From Polytrichum commune (taxonomy: Eukaryota; Streptophyta; Polytrichopsida; Polytrichales; Polytrichaceae): a stretch of DNA of 64,000 bases. This document shows positions 22,495-35,800 of the stretch, in pieces (positions within the stretch are counted from its first letter, which is position 1; each line of letters opens with the position of its first letter). The stretch lies in contig OX485805.1 in assembly GCA_950295325.1 (NCBI GenBank), positions 25,839,501-25,903,500 of the forward strand. The letters run 5' to 3'. The notes beneath the pieces were generated by a model, which had not been told where the DNA came from, ran no database searches, and was given only the letters and a program-made list of their open reading frames with translations. The position numbers were made by a program, and so were the translations under genes.

Positions 22495-25400
22495 TTTCAT
22501 GTCATGTTTATCTATTGTGCAAACTAATGTTTTACATGGCATTTTTTATGATTCTATTTATGATCCAAGCTTGGACAATGGATACACAAATACAAATCAT
22601 TTTTTTTGCAAATGAAGACACATGCCAAGGCGAAAGATTGGGGTAGCTATGTAAGTTGAAGGTAAAAACATTGGAAACCCCTTATAGTTTGGAATCTTCT
22701 TCCTTTTAGCATATTTGATCCCACGTTAAAAATCAACGATCACAAAGTAACATATGTATATTAATTTAAAAAGAAACACCATAAATACATAGGGCTTATG
22801 TTTTAGGTCTTTTGACATATATGTATATAATACATAATAGGTGGTGGTATTGAGGATGTTACCCCACCCTTCCCACGATTCCAACTTGGCCATTTCCAAA
22901 TGACTCTAATTTTGGATGGAATAATGGCAAGTGGAAAGGGTGAGGTTGCATGGGGGTTGCATAGTCGGTGTTGGTGGGTCACGTGCATGGAGCCCTAGTT
23001 CTACCTTGTTATCTACTCTTAAATGACGGCATTGAATTAGGGTGGTAGGGCCCGCCCACATGCTAGCATCGGCCCACACCCCGTTCCAGTTTGTCCACTA
23101 CATGCATGCCCCCACAGGTGCCACGCTAGCTCCTCACCCCATTGTGTCAACTTGTAACTGGATGCCCACCATTGCCAGTCGTAACATGCATGGTGGTCGC
23201 GCGCCATGAAAGCCATCTTGCCACCATGGCATCCCACTAACCTCATCCCTGGCCACAGTCATCGCAACCCATCATCATGCCCCTCCATCATCATGCCCAC
23301 ACCTACCATACCTCACATTCCTCCTCCGTAACCTAATGAGTTCATGTCCTCATTGTGCACTCACTCTTATCAAGCATGTTGTCTGAATCATTTGCCTATG
23401 ATCATAAACTGGAATTTGGTACTCGAGCTTGCCTTGAGTCACTTTGCCGACTAATATTTGTATTTAACAATCCATAAAGGCAAAGATTTGGGTTTTCATT
23501 GCATTTTGGAGCCTATCTATAGTATTGATATGCCAAAAATTGCATTTTGTTGGATTAAGTTGCATGATTATGATGAGATGTTCACATGAATGGGGTTTGG
23601 GGATTTTTTTTTTGGCTTGTGAGGATGTTCAATTAAAAATAAATTGAAGCTGCATGGAGCAAACTTTCAAGCACACTAGAGTGCAAGTGTGTGGACAACA
23701 ACAACACCAACAACAAAGTTAGTTATGATAATCTCCTCTATATTTTAGGTATGGTTGTAACATGCCAGCTAGTGGTCGTTTTACGGTCTGTGGGGACTAG
23801 ATTTTGTATTATCTTCCATTTGTCATGCTACAAACACGTGGTTTATCATTGTGTAAAAGCGTCCAAGTCCATGCTCAAAGTTAGAATTTTCAAATGCTAT
23901 TCACTTGCATAGGTTCTTGGTGTCCACAAAAACTACCAAAAGTTTTCTTCCATGCTTTTGCATTGTGCTTATTCTTGCATGGTTTAGGTGTATTTTGTTG
24001 TTTTCCTCCACTCATTAAAGAGGACACTCCTCTGCACTGATGTGTGTTGTGGTAATGTATGTGGGAGTTTCTGGTACAATTTGCCCTTACATTATGTTAC
24101 GGGTGTGATGGGTTTGGAGAAAAGCCCACAAATGCAGAGGGGTTTTTTTGCACTTGGTCAACATTGCTTCAAAGTTATGCGATATGGAGCAATCATGTGG
24201 GGACGACGATGTCGTCTATTTTGTGAATTGAGATTCCATTTGTTGGGTTGAACAACATGTTCAATAAGGGTATACATTGACTTGAATATTGAGACTACAC
24301 AAAGTTGCTGCCACATGGGAGACAACATCAAGGGCATGGATGATTGGCATTGTGTACATTATTTGGGGTTCTCTCTCCAACAAGCTAAGGCTCACTAACC
24401 ACTGCATCGGTGGGTGCCCAACATGCCCACTATCGACAAGTGGGGCAAAATTGGAGTTTCCCGTTTATCTTGAATTTGAAACAGCCAAGCAAGGTAATGA
24501 TCTCAAAAAATCTTTGCAACAAGGTGAGCCCTTGCATGTAGGCTCATGAATGTCGATTTGGGGAATTGGCTCAAGATGAATCCAAAGCTTGCAAAGTTTA
24601 AATTTCCATTTGCATGGGCGCAAGTTCAAGGTCAGTACTTCCTGGAGGCTACTTTTACTTCTTTAACAACCGTAATTCTAGTAGAGATTGATGCGAAGGC
24701 GAGTAGGAAGTCCATGATGCCCTGAAGGCACAATCATAGCTTCTCAACTCAAAAACGTGAAGAGGAATTTGTGGATGTGGATGATGATGAACACTTTGCT
24801 GACTTCACCGTTCTGCAACAACATCACAAGAATTGGGCACGCACAAATTTCCCTCTTCAAACGCTTGAAGAGCATCCCCACAAGCAATGTTGGAAACTGC
24901 CAAGGGAGGACGATCTGCAACATGTGCAAGGGTGGGCCATCGACACCACACCAACACACTCCCTTCCTTAAACAACAAGACGAAGGCTCTTGCCCGCAAA
25001 CATAATGGCCCCAATAGTGCACCAATTGTCGTGACTCCGCTTCAGACCTAGAGTCCTCCGACCAACAATCATGCACTTGTACCTTGCAATGGCGTTGTGA
25101 TTCTTCCGCTAGCCCCTTCTCCACCTGCATAGTCCAAACACTTGTGACGGCTGATGTGGATCCCCTTTAGGTCTTGGAGGATGGGCGCCAAACCTTCTTA
25201 TGTAAACACCGCAAGGGTGATGCATCGCTCAATGACAATGGACACCTAGAAACCGCCTATGGTGGCCAACATGCCCTCATTATAGTTTTTTCGTCTCTTC
25301 TTTTGCGGCCTTCTCCACTTCGACTGTGAATGTGGTGACATTGACGTATTGAGAACATGATTCTACAAATGAGGAGTTGATTCTCGTTGTCAAAACAAGT

Positions 25401-25940
25401 TTTGGGTAGCATATGGCATATTTCACATTGAATTACAACAATTGATACTATCAATCTCCACCTTAAAATCTCCAATTTCCAAACTACAACATTTTAGTCT
25501 CATCTTCAATCCATTGTTCAATAATTTTCAACATTCTTCAACATTCTAATTATCCACAATAACGTTCTAATAATGTAAACACGCAACGTTTTGATTATGT
25601 ACATTAACAATGTATAATGTTACAACTTGTTAAAACGCATTCCAGTTTCAAGGTTTAGGGTTAAGTTCTACATTTAGGTCGCCATACCTTGAAACCCTGG
25701 ACCCCAATGCACGTGGCTATGGCCGATACACTTTCGTTCCTACATGGCGATAATCATAGGTGTCCATAGGCATGTTACATGGACGGTAGGCATGTTCTAA
25801 ACTCTCTATGTTACAATTTGAATGTGCCACTCTCAAGCTAGAGAGGATGTTATGGTAGACGTGAAGCACTCCATGGTGACCTTTGGCACTAGGGTCCAAG
25901 ATGAAAGCATAATGTCCATGGAGATATGACTTTGGTGGTG
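22495..25940. other. No gene recognised
   Basis: Mixed-composition DNA with a GC-rich patch at 23040-23260. ORFs of up to 128 codons overlap one another on opposite strands with no recognisable domains. Confidence 0.5.
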
Positions 25941-26140
25941 TCTGTGAAGAACCTTTTTGCTCCAAGGTTGGCATTGCGCAATTGGGTACAGTGGGAGCAA
26001 CGACAATTGGAGAAGGTGCAAGTTTCCATTGAACAAGGTGTATGTGAAGAACCTCTTCGCTCAAAGGTAGGCATTGTGTAGTCAGGCACAATGGGAGCAA
26101 TAACAATTGGAGAAAATGCAAGTTTCCATTGAACAAACTA
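25941..26140. repeat. Two-copy tandem duplication, 100-bp unit
   Basis: Unit 25941-26040 and unit 26041-26140 are in register at exactly 100 bp (TGTGAAGAACC… to …TTTCCATTGAACAA) and differ at scattered positions. Because 100 is not a multiple of 3, it argues against the overlapping minus-strand ORF being a real protein. Confidence 0.9.
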
Positions 26141-26334
26141 TGAAGATCTTTGATAGATTCCAATACCCATAGATCTTGCAACACAAGTGGGGTTGGCACC
26201 CATTGTACCACTCTTTCATTCTGAATCCCTTTGCAAGTTTGCAACTCATTTTCTCCGTTGGAGCACACAAAATCAGAGGCCCTCCTCGTCCTCATCAAAC
26301 ATGTGCATGTGCCACGAGTTGTTCTAGTTCTTTG

Positions 26335-26337
<3 letters not shown>

Positions 26338-26370
<33 letters not shown>
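26338..26370. repeat. Poly(T) run, 33 bases
   Basis: An uninterrupted T run. If it is the poly(A) tail of a minus-strand retroposed copy, the insert would extend rightward from 26371. I could not identify the source or a target duplication. Confidence 0.95.
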
Positions 26371-26371
<1 letters not shown>

Positions 26372-27681
26372 AGATGTTATTTGAAATTCTCCTCCAAAGG
26401 CTTCAACGAGGACAAGGTCTCATCCTAGATAGTAATGGCAGGTGAACCCCCTAGAGTGGTTAATTGTCTTGGTACCACGCTCACAAATACCTCAAATACA
26501 AGGGTTACATAGTTTATGCTACCTCAAGACCACGGCTCCTCCATGAAGAGTGGGTACTACAAGTGGATGAAACATGGGCCGACCTTTTGAAACCGAATGT
26601 GCAGTGGGCCAACCTCACATCATGGTGCCGAAGCGTACAAATGAGGCTTTCATACATATGGCAAGGGAAGAGAAAGATGATTTCGTGGGGGCTTAAGTTG
26701 TCACATCAACCATAGACATCCACAATGTGGCTACTCAGACATATGAGAAACTCCTTTAGAACAAGAAGGAATTCAATGTGGGTTGCATTCTTGCCCTTCC
26801 ATGTAAGCCATATACACCCTTTCACATGGTTGTAACATGTAATTTACTTGGAATTTAGCACCACATGCCTTGCAAGACTGGTGCTCCCACTAGCCCTTTT
26901 GCACAATCTCAATGTAAATATTGCAAAAATCGTCCTCCAATGCGTTGAACATCATAGAATCCTCTGCCAAACATCCCGGTGGAGATGATGATTGACTGGT
27001 TGGTACAAAGGAGCCCACCATCATCAACCTCTCGGAGAACAACGTAGATGAAGCGGGCCATGTTCATTCTGCTCTCCATTGTCCACAAATTGCCAATGTT
27101 GAGAACATTGTTGTAGGTTGGCATGATGATGTTGTGAGTGGCAAAACCAACACCTTTGCTGACAACACAAAGTTGAAGTCACCGCATGAAAGTGATTGCA
27201 ATGGGGACCGCATCTTTAACCACGTCCAAAGGCCACAAAGTGAGGTCCACATTATGCCCTCGTTTGAATACTTTTGAATTTATTGTCTTAATTCTACTTT
27301 CTACTTGCAGTATGCTATTCATGATATCGGCTTATGATTTAATTGAGTCGCCCTCATCACAAGTAGAGTCCTAGCTTGGCCTATCCTCCCACATTCCATT
27401 GACGCAAATGTAGTTGTTGGAGGAAATCCCACATTGGCTAGATTTCTCATGGCATGTTATGTCGTCTTAACCCAGCACCCCACCCTAGGCAAGTAAGGGC
27501 CAATGTGAATAATCCAACACACCACATGCCTTTTCCCCAAGGAACCCTTCATCTTCCATGCCCATTGTGAAAGAAATGGAACTCGTCATGTCAAATTTGG
27601 TTGTACCATGTCTAAACGATGTTGAAGGAACTATGGACACATTTGCGTTTGAAGACATGCACACCATAGCCATACAAACAA
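26371..27681. other. No intact gene; possible LTR-start relic
   Basis: TGTTGGAGGAAATCCCACAT at 27415-27434 resembles the start of many plant LTRs (TGTTGGAG..ATCCCACATTGG). No polypurine tract or partner LTR was seen. The 27558-27770 ORF may be the degenerate upstream part of the protease fragment that follows. Confidence 0.35.
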
Positions 27682-28095
27682 GTGAGGATGTTGTTGAGAG
27701 GCACGATGTTACGACTGCCCATGAAGTTACAACAAGTGAAGTCATTTCACATGAGAATTTTGGCAAATGAGTATGCGGAGGTGGTCATGGGGGTGGAATC
27801 TTGGAGTAATTATCATTTCTATCATTGCATAGACACAATTAGAGTGTTGTTGGTTCCTTATTTCTCTGATGCGCATTGGTCTCTACTTACTATGGATGAC
27901 ATGTGCACATTGCATTTTGACTTCGTCAAGTGTTTTCATTCGAGTGATATGCTACACACATTTGCTATAGTAGTTCGAAGAAGTTGGGCATGGAGGTGGG
28001 GCTTACGCAAAACCAATGACCAATATTGGGCATTTGTAGGCCATAAGAGCTTGACATGTGCAAAAAACATATGGTGGTTAATAGCCATGATGTGA
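27682..28095 (+). pseudogene. Ulp1/C48-like SUMO protease fragment, probably transposon-carried and dead
   Basis: The frame reads a stretch typical of Ulp1 (C48) cysteine proteases. AHWSLLTMDDMCTLHFDF contains the His-Trp of the catalytic histidine and, about 15 residues on, an Asp matching the catalytic aspartate. A typical H-rich helix follows (CFHSSDMLHTF). Where the Gln…Asp-Cys-Gly catalytic motif should occur, the sequence reads NDQYWAFVG, so the cysteine is lost or frameshifted. Plant transposons (MULE and CACTA types) often carry such proteases, and the fragment sits in transposon-rich DNA with no neighbouring gene. No start or TIRs were identified. Family assignment is by motif only. 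Confidence 0.5.
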
Positions 28096-29239
28096 TTAAA
28101 AATAAAATAAAGGTTCTCAACATTGCACTCAATACATAAAATTTAACATGGTAATAGGCACATTTCACGCTTGGAAAAATATTGAAATAACCATATCATA
28201 AAAGAAAAATACCAAAATAAAATAACTTTCTTACTTGGATGCCTATAATCATGTTTCTTTTGTTTCCACTGATCCCTCACAAAAGTTGCTCACTGCTCAC
28301 ATGTTAACGCTCACTACTCACTAGTCACTGCTCAGTGCTCACCTCTTATCTTCACTCCTTACAAGTGCCAAGAGTATGACATTGCTCATCATACTAACAC
28401 CGCAAGGTGCCAAGTCACATGACCTCAATATATGACTCTTAAAACATAAAAATAAAACATGAACTTATAAATGTGAAATCCGAATCTATAGAGCACTAAA
28501 TAATACAACTTCACCTAAGTACCTAGTAAACTTGAATTGAAATTGTCAACATGTGGGGGTGAACTAGGTAGCATTTCCATTCAATTTCGGCCACCTTGAA
28601 CTAAGAGTCTAATGAAACTACTAAATTATTTAAAAGATCGGATGAGCCGCAACACATTTATTGATAAGAATGTTGTGGCTCCACTTGCTCAAAATGTCTC
28701 ATTACTTAGACTCTTTCTTTGCATGGCCCACACCCACGGTACATTGCATAGGTGGACCCATGACTCAAAGTATTTTAGAGTATGCAATTTGAGATATTTT
28801 TTTAGATCGTGGTGCATACTACCAACCGGAGGGCCCTCCAAAATATGTCAACGGGGCCGCCGTGTCCTAGTAGAAATGAAGAGCCTTACATTTTGTTGAA
28901 TAGGATATGGAAATTCGATGTGAGCTCGTTCCGATAAGAAAATGAAGGAAGTGACGAATCATTTGGTCCAAAACAACAAAATATCAAATTCTTCTTCCCT
29001 CTTTGAAACTAAGTGGAAGTTTTCAAGTATGTTAAGAGTTTTGTTGGATGGATATGTATGAAATAGTGGCGTGTCCGACAAAATGAAAATGGTGTGTTGT
29101 GTGGGCAAGAAATGGTTAGTGTTAATTAGGCAATGGCCCCATGAGGTGGCCCATGTTAGGTCCACCATGAAGTCACCTTTGCCAACTATGACTCACAAGC
29201 CTTGTCCTAAATTTATAACTTGTAAGATGTATTGAGAGG
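28096..29239. other. No gene recognised
   Basis: AT-rich DNA with a CTCACTGCTCAC-type simple stretch near 28290-28350. No domains. Confidence 0.5.
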
Positions 29240-29411
29240 GCCTTGTAGAAGAACCAATGACTTCAACGTATGGCCATGTACACAATTTCTACAAGGTTTG
29301 TTAAGTCTAAAGTTCACATTTTATATATATAGGTATGAAACTTTAGTTTATACATTCTCTTATGTCAAGGAGAAAGAAAAAAAATTGCACTCATATGTGA
29401 CAAAATGATCA

Positions 29412-29475
<64 letters not shown>

Positions 29476-29690
29476 CCAAGGGCACCTTGGATGCACACTG
29501 GAACCCAAATCTTTTATAATGGTAAAGTACTCAATTGACTTCAAAAATGCACCAAAAGAATGGGTTAATTTTTTTGCTAGTGTCAATGTTTTGTGCAATT
29601 GGTTTAAAATGGAAGCATGTAGATTAGATAGGCATACATTTTGTGCATGAAGCGGTTCATATTGAGCCTCTTAAACACTTAGGGGTCAAG
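29240..29690 (+). repeat. Interspersed repeat family R, copy 2
   Basis: It has the family landmarks in order: ATGGCCATGTACACAATTTCT, TCTCTTATGTCAAGGAGAAA, GATCAATATAT, CCCAAATCTTTTATAA, a TTTGTGCATGAAGCGG step and a CTTAGGGGTCAAG end. A microsatellite has expanded inside it. Confidence 0.6.
29412..29475. repeat. (AT)n(TG)n microsatellite
   Basis: About 7 AT units followed by about 25 TG units, uninterrupted. It lies within family R copy 2 at the position of the ATAC(ATAT)GCA step in other copies. Confidence 0.97.
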
Positions 29691-30248
29691 ATTTGCGGAG
29701 CTTATGTGCTCACTTTTCTTTATGGGATAGGTACTTATACTTGAGTGGTCCTCCGCAAGTCCTCTAATGAAGGACTTAGTTTGAAAAATGTCATCCAAGA
29801 TTTGTGAGTGGATGGAGGTGGAGATTTCATCCAATGTGAAGTTTTCCTAGCTCTACTCGAGGGAAGAGAAGCAAAAGCTGGGGCAACGTAGGAGCCTTTA
29901 GATATGTCAAATTGCAATCGACGACCGAGATTTTCCTAGCCCCCAACCACATGGGAGGCATTCACAACACCTCAGTAATGTAGCTACATTTGGAGCTTAA
30001 ATAGTTTCTTTCAACATTTTAGAAATAGTGCTCATCATTGTAGCTCTTTGAGAGCTAGCATGAGCTACCAATGCAAGGAAATGCACCAATTACATTGGTG
30101 AATTCCGTCAATCCCTATCTAGTGTGGAATATTGAAGAGGTCGCCAACTTCTAGGGCTAGTATGGATGCAACACTCTTGGTGGCAATGAGGAAGCGTTGT
30201 AGAGCAACAACGACCATGGGCAAGGACGTCAACAAATTCAATCGCATA
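29691..30248. other. No gene recognised
   Basis: About 560 bp between a family R copy and the SINE. CAATCGCATA at 30239-30248 is the 3'-side target duplication of that SINE. Confidence 0.5.
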
Positions 30249-30618
30249 GATAGATAGAAACTCCGGTCCCTTTTTGGCAAGGGGCCGGCGTGAATAAAGT
30301 ATCCGTTCGTAATGCCAATGACCCAATGCCCACTGGACAAGGGGACATTGGGACAATACTACTCTCCCCTTTCGAGGATGGACACTATAGTGACACACTA
30401 TACTAGTTCCTAGCTAGCCACTAGTGCCTTGAAGATACCGGACATGGTATCCCCCCAAAGGGCTTTGAGGTACCCATACAACAAGGTCCAAGGACCCCCC
30501 ACCATAGTTGGGTGGACTAAGGCGGTGAGCACCACGCCGGCATGGGGAATAGAACCCACAACCTCCTCATTGGGGGCCATGAGCCCTAACCACCAAGCCA
30601 AGGCCCGTGGTGCCTTTC
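30249..30618 (-). mobile_element. tRNA-derived SINE whose 3' tail matches the LINE at 46375-50103
   Basis: Read on the minus strand, a tRNA-like head carries box A (TGGCTTGGTGGTTAGGG) and box B (GGTTGTGGGTTCTATTCC). A body of ~140 bp follows, then a 3' region of ~140 bp (plus-strand 30249-30391) that matches the last ~138 bp of the LINE at about 85% by eye. Both end in GGAGTTTCTATCTAT; here the tail continues as TATC-type units. Direct repeats flank the insert: CAATCGCATA (30239-30248) and CAGTCGCATA (30619-30628), one mismatch. The ~370-bp length, pol III boxes, short-repeat tail and TSD make this a SINE and not a truncated LINE, because the head has no counterpart in the LINE. Confidence 0.85.
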
Positions 30619-30628
30619 CAGTCGCATA

Positions 30629-32479
30629 CTTAGAGTTGAATCTCCTAATTGGAGCGCTCTAGTAGGCGATTGAAGGGCATTGAATTGTGAAGCTCTACTT
30701 TTGGAACTACCAACTCTTGTGCCAAATTGAAGTTCAATCTTTTGATGCTAAGAGGCACAACTTAAGTGCCAAAAATCATGATTTAGTATCAGTTGCCATA
30801 AACTAAACATAGTAGTTGTGTTAATTAGCTATGCTCATTTGCCAAATTTACAAAGTGCTAAGTTCCAAAAATTAGCAAGGGTTTGATGGTTAGATTCAAC
30901 AAGCCTTGTTGCAAGCAATTGAATGGGATCAAGATTTGAATGCTCGTGTGATGTGAATTGATGTGGGTCATATGCCGAATGTTAGATTGTTCAAGTGTCA
31001 AATGTTTGAGTGTCCGTGTGTCATTTGTTGCAAACATTGCACCTTTGGACCTATTGAATTGTCCAACACTCTTGTTGAATTGCCAACTAAATTGAGTGTG
31101 TCACTCGTGTTTTGATTTGCTAGGCAATTTTACATATTGCTTTTGGCAAATTGAGAATTTTTGTCAGGATGTGCATCCTCTGAAAATGTAAATGTTTGGC
31201 ATCACATTAGGCAGAGTCTTCTATGTTGGTCTTTGGGCTTATTTTAGCCTATGCAAGGAAGACAAGGAGGCCATGAGACTGACATAGACACCCCAACTAT
31301 TGTAATTAGGAGTCAAATCCCAACATATGAATGCACACATGTGGTCCATGGAAGTCTCTCCCAATCTCAAGAGGAAATTGATGTGCTCTCAAGTCAAAGG
31401 AGGCATAGGAGGAGAAAAACCATAAGAACATATTGACTTTCCAACAATGTCACCTTGGCAACTCATGATGGGCAAGAAGGTTGTAGCATGTAGTGGACAT
31501 CGTTATTTTAGTGGTTGGGATTTGATAGATTATGATGTTTAAAATATATTGTGGCAGAATGTGAAGATGTTGGGAGCCCTTTGTAGTCCAATAAATTCCT
31601 TTTGAAGTTGATTTCACCCCATAATTAATCACAAAAAATTTCAAGAGGTACCTCCTCATTTAGTAGAGAGAGAGTCGTAGAAGAGAGATACAAGTGCCAG
31701 CCAAGTCCATGCTTGCTCTTAAAAAATAAAAAATAAAAAATAAAAAATAAAAAATCCTCATTTTTAAGCTTCTTTCATTCCATGCTAGCCATAATGGGTC
31801 GTGGGCGGGTATAGACTGCATTTTAGTGTCAAAACTCAAGCTAGTTGCACACAGAATTCAAGATTATAACATCAAAATGATCAAGTGTATTGTCCATTGG
31901 ATTAACTTGCAAGCATGTACTTATATGGGTCAAGTGAATGGCATCATTTGGCAATTATGTAGTTCTTCATGGTATAGAATCCACATTATGTAACTTTTAC
32001 TCAAAATGATCCTCAAAGTTGTGTCATTCAAGATCCAATTTATTAGGACTTGGTAATGCAACTCTAATCACTATGTTGCGAAAAAAACATACAAAATGGA
32101 ATTGGTAAACCATCAACAATAAGAATGTATGGTAAATGAAGTTTATGCAGTAAGATACAAAGCGCCTACCTCACATGCACCTAATGTATAATATTCAATA
32201 TCATTTGAAAATAGTTAGTTTGTGTATGTGATGTGAATATCAACGTAACACGATTGTTATATATGTCATGTATCTCATCAAAACAAACAAGATATTGTAG
32301 TTTGTAGTGAAAAACATACTTTGATTCTACATGCATGTCTAATCTAGATCTTTTGCCTTTTTAAAAACTACACCCTACACATGTATGGAGCTTGGTTACA
32401 CACCAACAAGCTTCAAATAGTGAAGAGTTCTCACACCTACTCCCTTGCTAATGAGGTCCCTCAAGCCAACTTCTAACCC
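30629..32479. other. No gene recognised; A-rich minisatellite
   Basis: AAAAAT-type repeats at 31721-31755. The rest shows only short chance ORFs. Confidence 0.5.
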
Positions 32480-32890
32480 TAAAGGATGCGTGGTCTCAAT
32501 ATATGGTTATATACATAATTTATATGGACTTCACTAGGTTCACAAATCATATATTATATAATTATGTGTTTGAAATGTTCTTAGATATATTTTCTTATAT
32601 CAAAGGAGAAATAAAAATATATTCATAGTAGACATAAATGATGAGAATACAACATATGTATTTGCATCCAAAAGCATCTATGTTGCATATTTCAATTTGA
32701 ATATTCAATAGCATCGAAGTGTTCAACTCATTCAAATAATGCACTTGAAGAATAAGTAGATCTCAAATAGGGTCACTCTTGACATGGTCAGCTTGAAAAT
32801 AAATAAAAATAAAAATTTGTAGCTCAAATACGCTACTTTTTGCTTGGAGAGGCCCTAGTATGGGCCACTTAGACACTTAGGAGTTAAGCT
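32480..32890 (+). repeat. Interspersed repeat family R, copy 3
   Basis: It aligns with copies 1, 2 and 4: TATGGTTATATACATAATTT, TTTCTTATATCAAAGGAGAA, TTTGCATCCAAAAGCATC, a GTAGCTCAAATACGC step and a CACTTAGGAGTTAAGC end. Same orientation as the others. Confidence 0.6.
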
Positions 32891-35800
32891 ATTTTTTAAC
32901 CTTGAGTACTTTGCCCTAATGGTTGGGGTTGGAGTTTGCATTTGTACATGTCACCTCATATGGGCTCCCTTAAGTCCTTTTGTAACCTTTCATAAGTCCT
33001 TGAAAGGTATGTTGTAACCTCTCGTGAGCGTAATCTTTTGCATGCATGATTACATGTAGCTAGAAATTATGGGCATGTATATTTTACTACTTCCAATAAA
33101 ATATCCTAAGTGGGGTGTTTTTAAAACAAATATGTATAATTTTTTTTCTTAGGGTTTAGTAAGCATTTTCGTACAAGAGAGAGAGGGAGGTCATTCATGC
33201 TTCAACATTGTAACATCAATCAGACAAGCTTGCTTGCTTTCTATGACATAGACTACTCGAATATCACTTGTGGAATATATATGACAAGATGAATTTCGAG
33301 GCAATATCTTGAAATGTAGCTCTTATGTAACAAAGTTATGAGGTGAAAGCAAGATCCAATGATGACCATTTGTCAAACTAAAATAAGAACTAAAATGTTT
33401 AGAAACAATCTTGGTTGTACAATCTAACCTCCATAATATCACCCTCTTTAATGTGACTCCTTTTCTTATATCCCCAAACCCTATGGAATGGATGTTCTTA
33501 GTGTAAATCTTGCTCCTTATTGTCACATTTCCCTCCCATATATCATGGGTTTGACAATTGAAACGGATTTATGTCAAACAAAAGGGTTCACAAAACAAGA
33601 ACAATAGAGAGTGGAGTCAGACACCCAACAACATGCTCACAAATTCCATCATTTGTACTAGGATTAAAAATATAAAAAATGGGAATGACCAATGGGCTCT
33701 TAAAAATGTTATGAAATTGCCCATGTGTGAAGAGTATGGTTGTTTAGTAAGGGCTTCTCATTGTTTTGTCGATCCCAGAAGATAATGCTGAATTTTCAAT
33801 GGGTCACTTTGACAAGATTGGCCATAGTATGATAGCCAATTAAGTTATGGCACGGGTGCTAAAATACAGGACAATTACTGTTGACTATGGCAACCGGGCA
33901 ATCAGGATGTGCCACATGTCTTCAAGAAGTTGGTCCTCACCCGTAATGTCGTATAGTGGCCTTGTTGGTTGCCACGTCCCCCAACAAAGTGGCCTTACAT
34001 GCAATGAACGGGACAACCGACCGCTAAGCTTAGGGCCGGTTCACACGGGTCCCAAATCCTAAGTCACAACTCACTTGAGGTCAATCCAAGCAATCTCAGC
34101 CGTTGAGAGCATGAAAGTTAGGACTTACCACTTCACATGGGTCCCAATTGCTGAGTCCCAAGTCTGACATGGAAGCCTACATGGCAACACTTTTTGGAGG
34201 TGAGCTTCGGCACTTGTGTTGAGAATTGGGCCGAGCAAAAAGCTAGACGCAACTCTCAACACGAATCCCAAGAAATTTGTATTAAAAATAATCTAAATCT
34301 ACCAAGATATGGGTTGTTAGTTGAAAAATATTGTTTTTAGCTCTACATTGTGGAGGTGGACTCTCTCTCTCTCACTCTCTTACACACACTATTGTGTGAT
34401 TGTATCTTCTGATTTGTCGTATAGGGTTTATAGATTGGTAAAATATTAGGGTTGTTGTGATCAAAATGGAGTGGTTTTTCAGAAAACCAAATTTCGAAAA
34501 GTAGATAAGAGGATTTCATAGCTCTATAGAGTTTTTTTTGGTACATTTTGTGCACAATTCATGTAGTGCATTTCGTCCATTCAATTTCAAGCAAAGGATT
34601 TTAGTTTTTTGTGAGATTGGAGGCACAAATTTTGAAAGTGAAAAGAAAATGTAGGGTAGAAACTGATGTGATAGAACTACGTGAAAAAAAAGATAGACAA
34701 ATTTGAGCACACCCAAGAAGAAAGAACTTGTCACAAGAAGAAGAAAAAAAAATCCTCCCAAAATCCCAAAAACGGCAGCCCCTTAAAAAAACAACAATTT
34801 CAAGAGAACATGTAAGAATGACAACCACATGAGAAGATGAAGATTAAGATGATGATGAAGATTATGCGTTGGGACCAAATTTAGTGGAAGGATAGTGATG
34901 TGGATACATCAATCGCTTTGCACAGAGATAGAACCATGTTTTGTGAAGAATAGCATAAATCAAGATAAGTCGTATTTTTTTTGTTGCAACATGCCAAAGT
35001 CAAATTGGGGCTAATTGGACCTTGTGCTTGGGCCTCCTCTTCCCCCCCCCCCCCCTGCCATTAAGAGGCAAAGCGTTTTTAGGAGGTTGGGATTAAAACC
35101 CTAGTCTCCTCCACCATAATATATACATCTCTACCATCAAAGCATTTTTTATTTGACTTCTAGATTCCCCCCAATTTAGATAATTTGTATCTCCAATGAA
35201 CTTATAAGGTAGATATACTCCTCTCATGGTCTTCTTAGCATTTATGTTTTTTGGAATAAAATCCAATCATGTATACTACTAGACATCCAAAACCGTAATC
35301 CCAAAACTTGCATTGTGCATCTACAATCTCTTGAAACAATACTAAATAAAATGCCTTCCTATATGTACAATGTAGTCGGATCCCAAGAAGGTGCAATAAT
35401 GGGGAACATAACTCCCATCAATTGTTTCAAACACATATAGATTCACAAAGCTCCTCATAATGGCGAAGCAATTATTAAGGCAAAATTTTAAAAATATTTG
35501 GGAGTTACTATTGGTTTTTAAACAATCAAAAGCTTCACATGATTTTTCATAGCTTTGCAACATTCTCTTACAATTCTCAAAGCACTACTATGTGCTATCC
35601 TATATAAATGAACACACATTATTAGAATATATTTACTTCCTAATTTGCTAATGTCAAAGGAAACCTAACTGTGATAATGTCAAAGCAACTCTAGTATGCA
35701 TGGAAATATATATTTCTCATATTTGTATCGATTTCTCCAAAACATGTCTTAAAATTGTGCACAATTTTTTAAATATGGGGAGATTCACTTTGCATACGCT

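Noticed and set aside
24744-25130. 128-codon minus-strand ORF
   Set aside because: No domain; three other chance ORFs overlap it on both strands.
25717-26298. 193-codon minus-strand ORF
   Set aside because: Spans a 100-bp tandem duplication that is out of frame with itself, so the repeated part would be read in two frames.
27415-27440. LTR start TGTTGGAGGAAATCCCACAT
   Set aside because: Resembles common plant LTR starts but lacks a polypurine tract, an LTR end and a partner.
29365-29650. ORFs through the TG repeat
   Set aside because: Translations are Cys-Val or His-Thr runs produced by the microsatellite.
34031-34180. Complete Harbinger MITE starting TTAGGGCCGGTTCACAC
   Set aside because: No matching inverted end with TTA could be found downstream.
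35340-35600. Possible copia pol remnant on the minus strand
   Set aside because: Translation in all frames shows no RT, integrase or RNase H motif.
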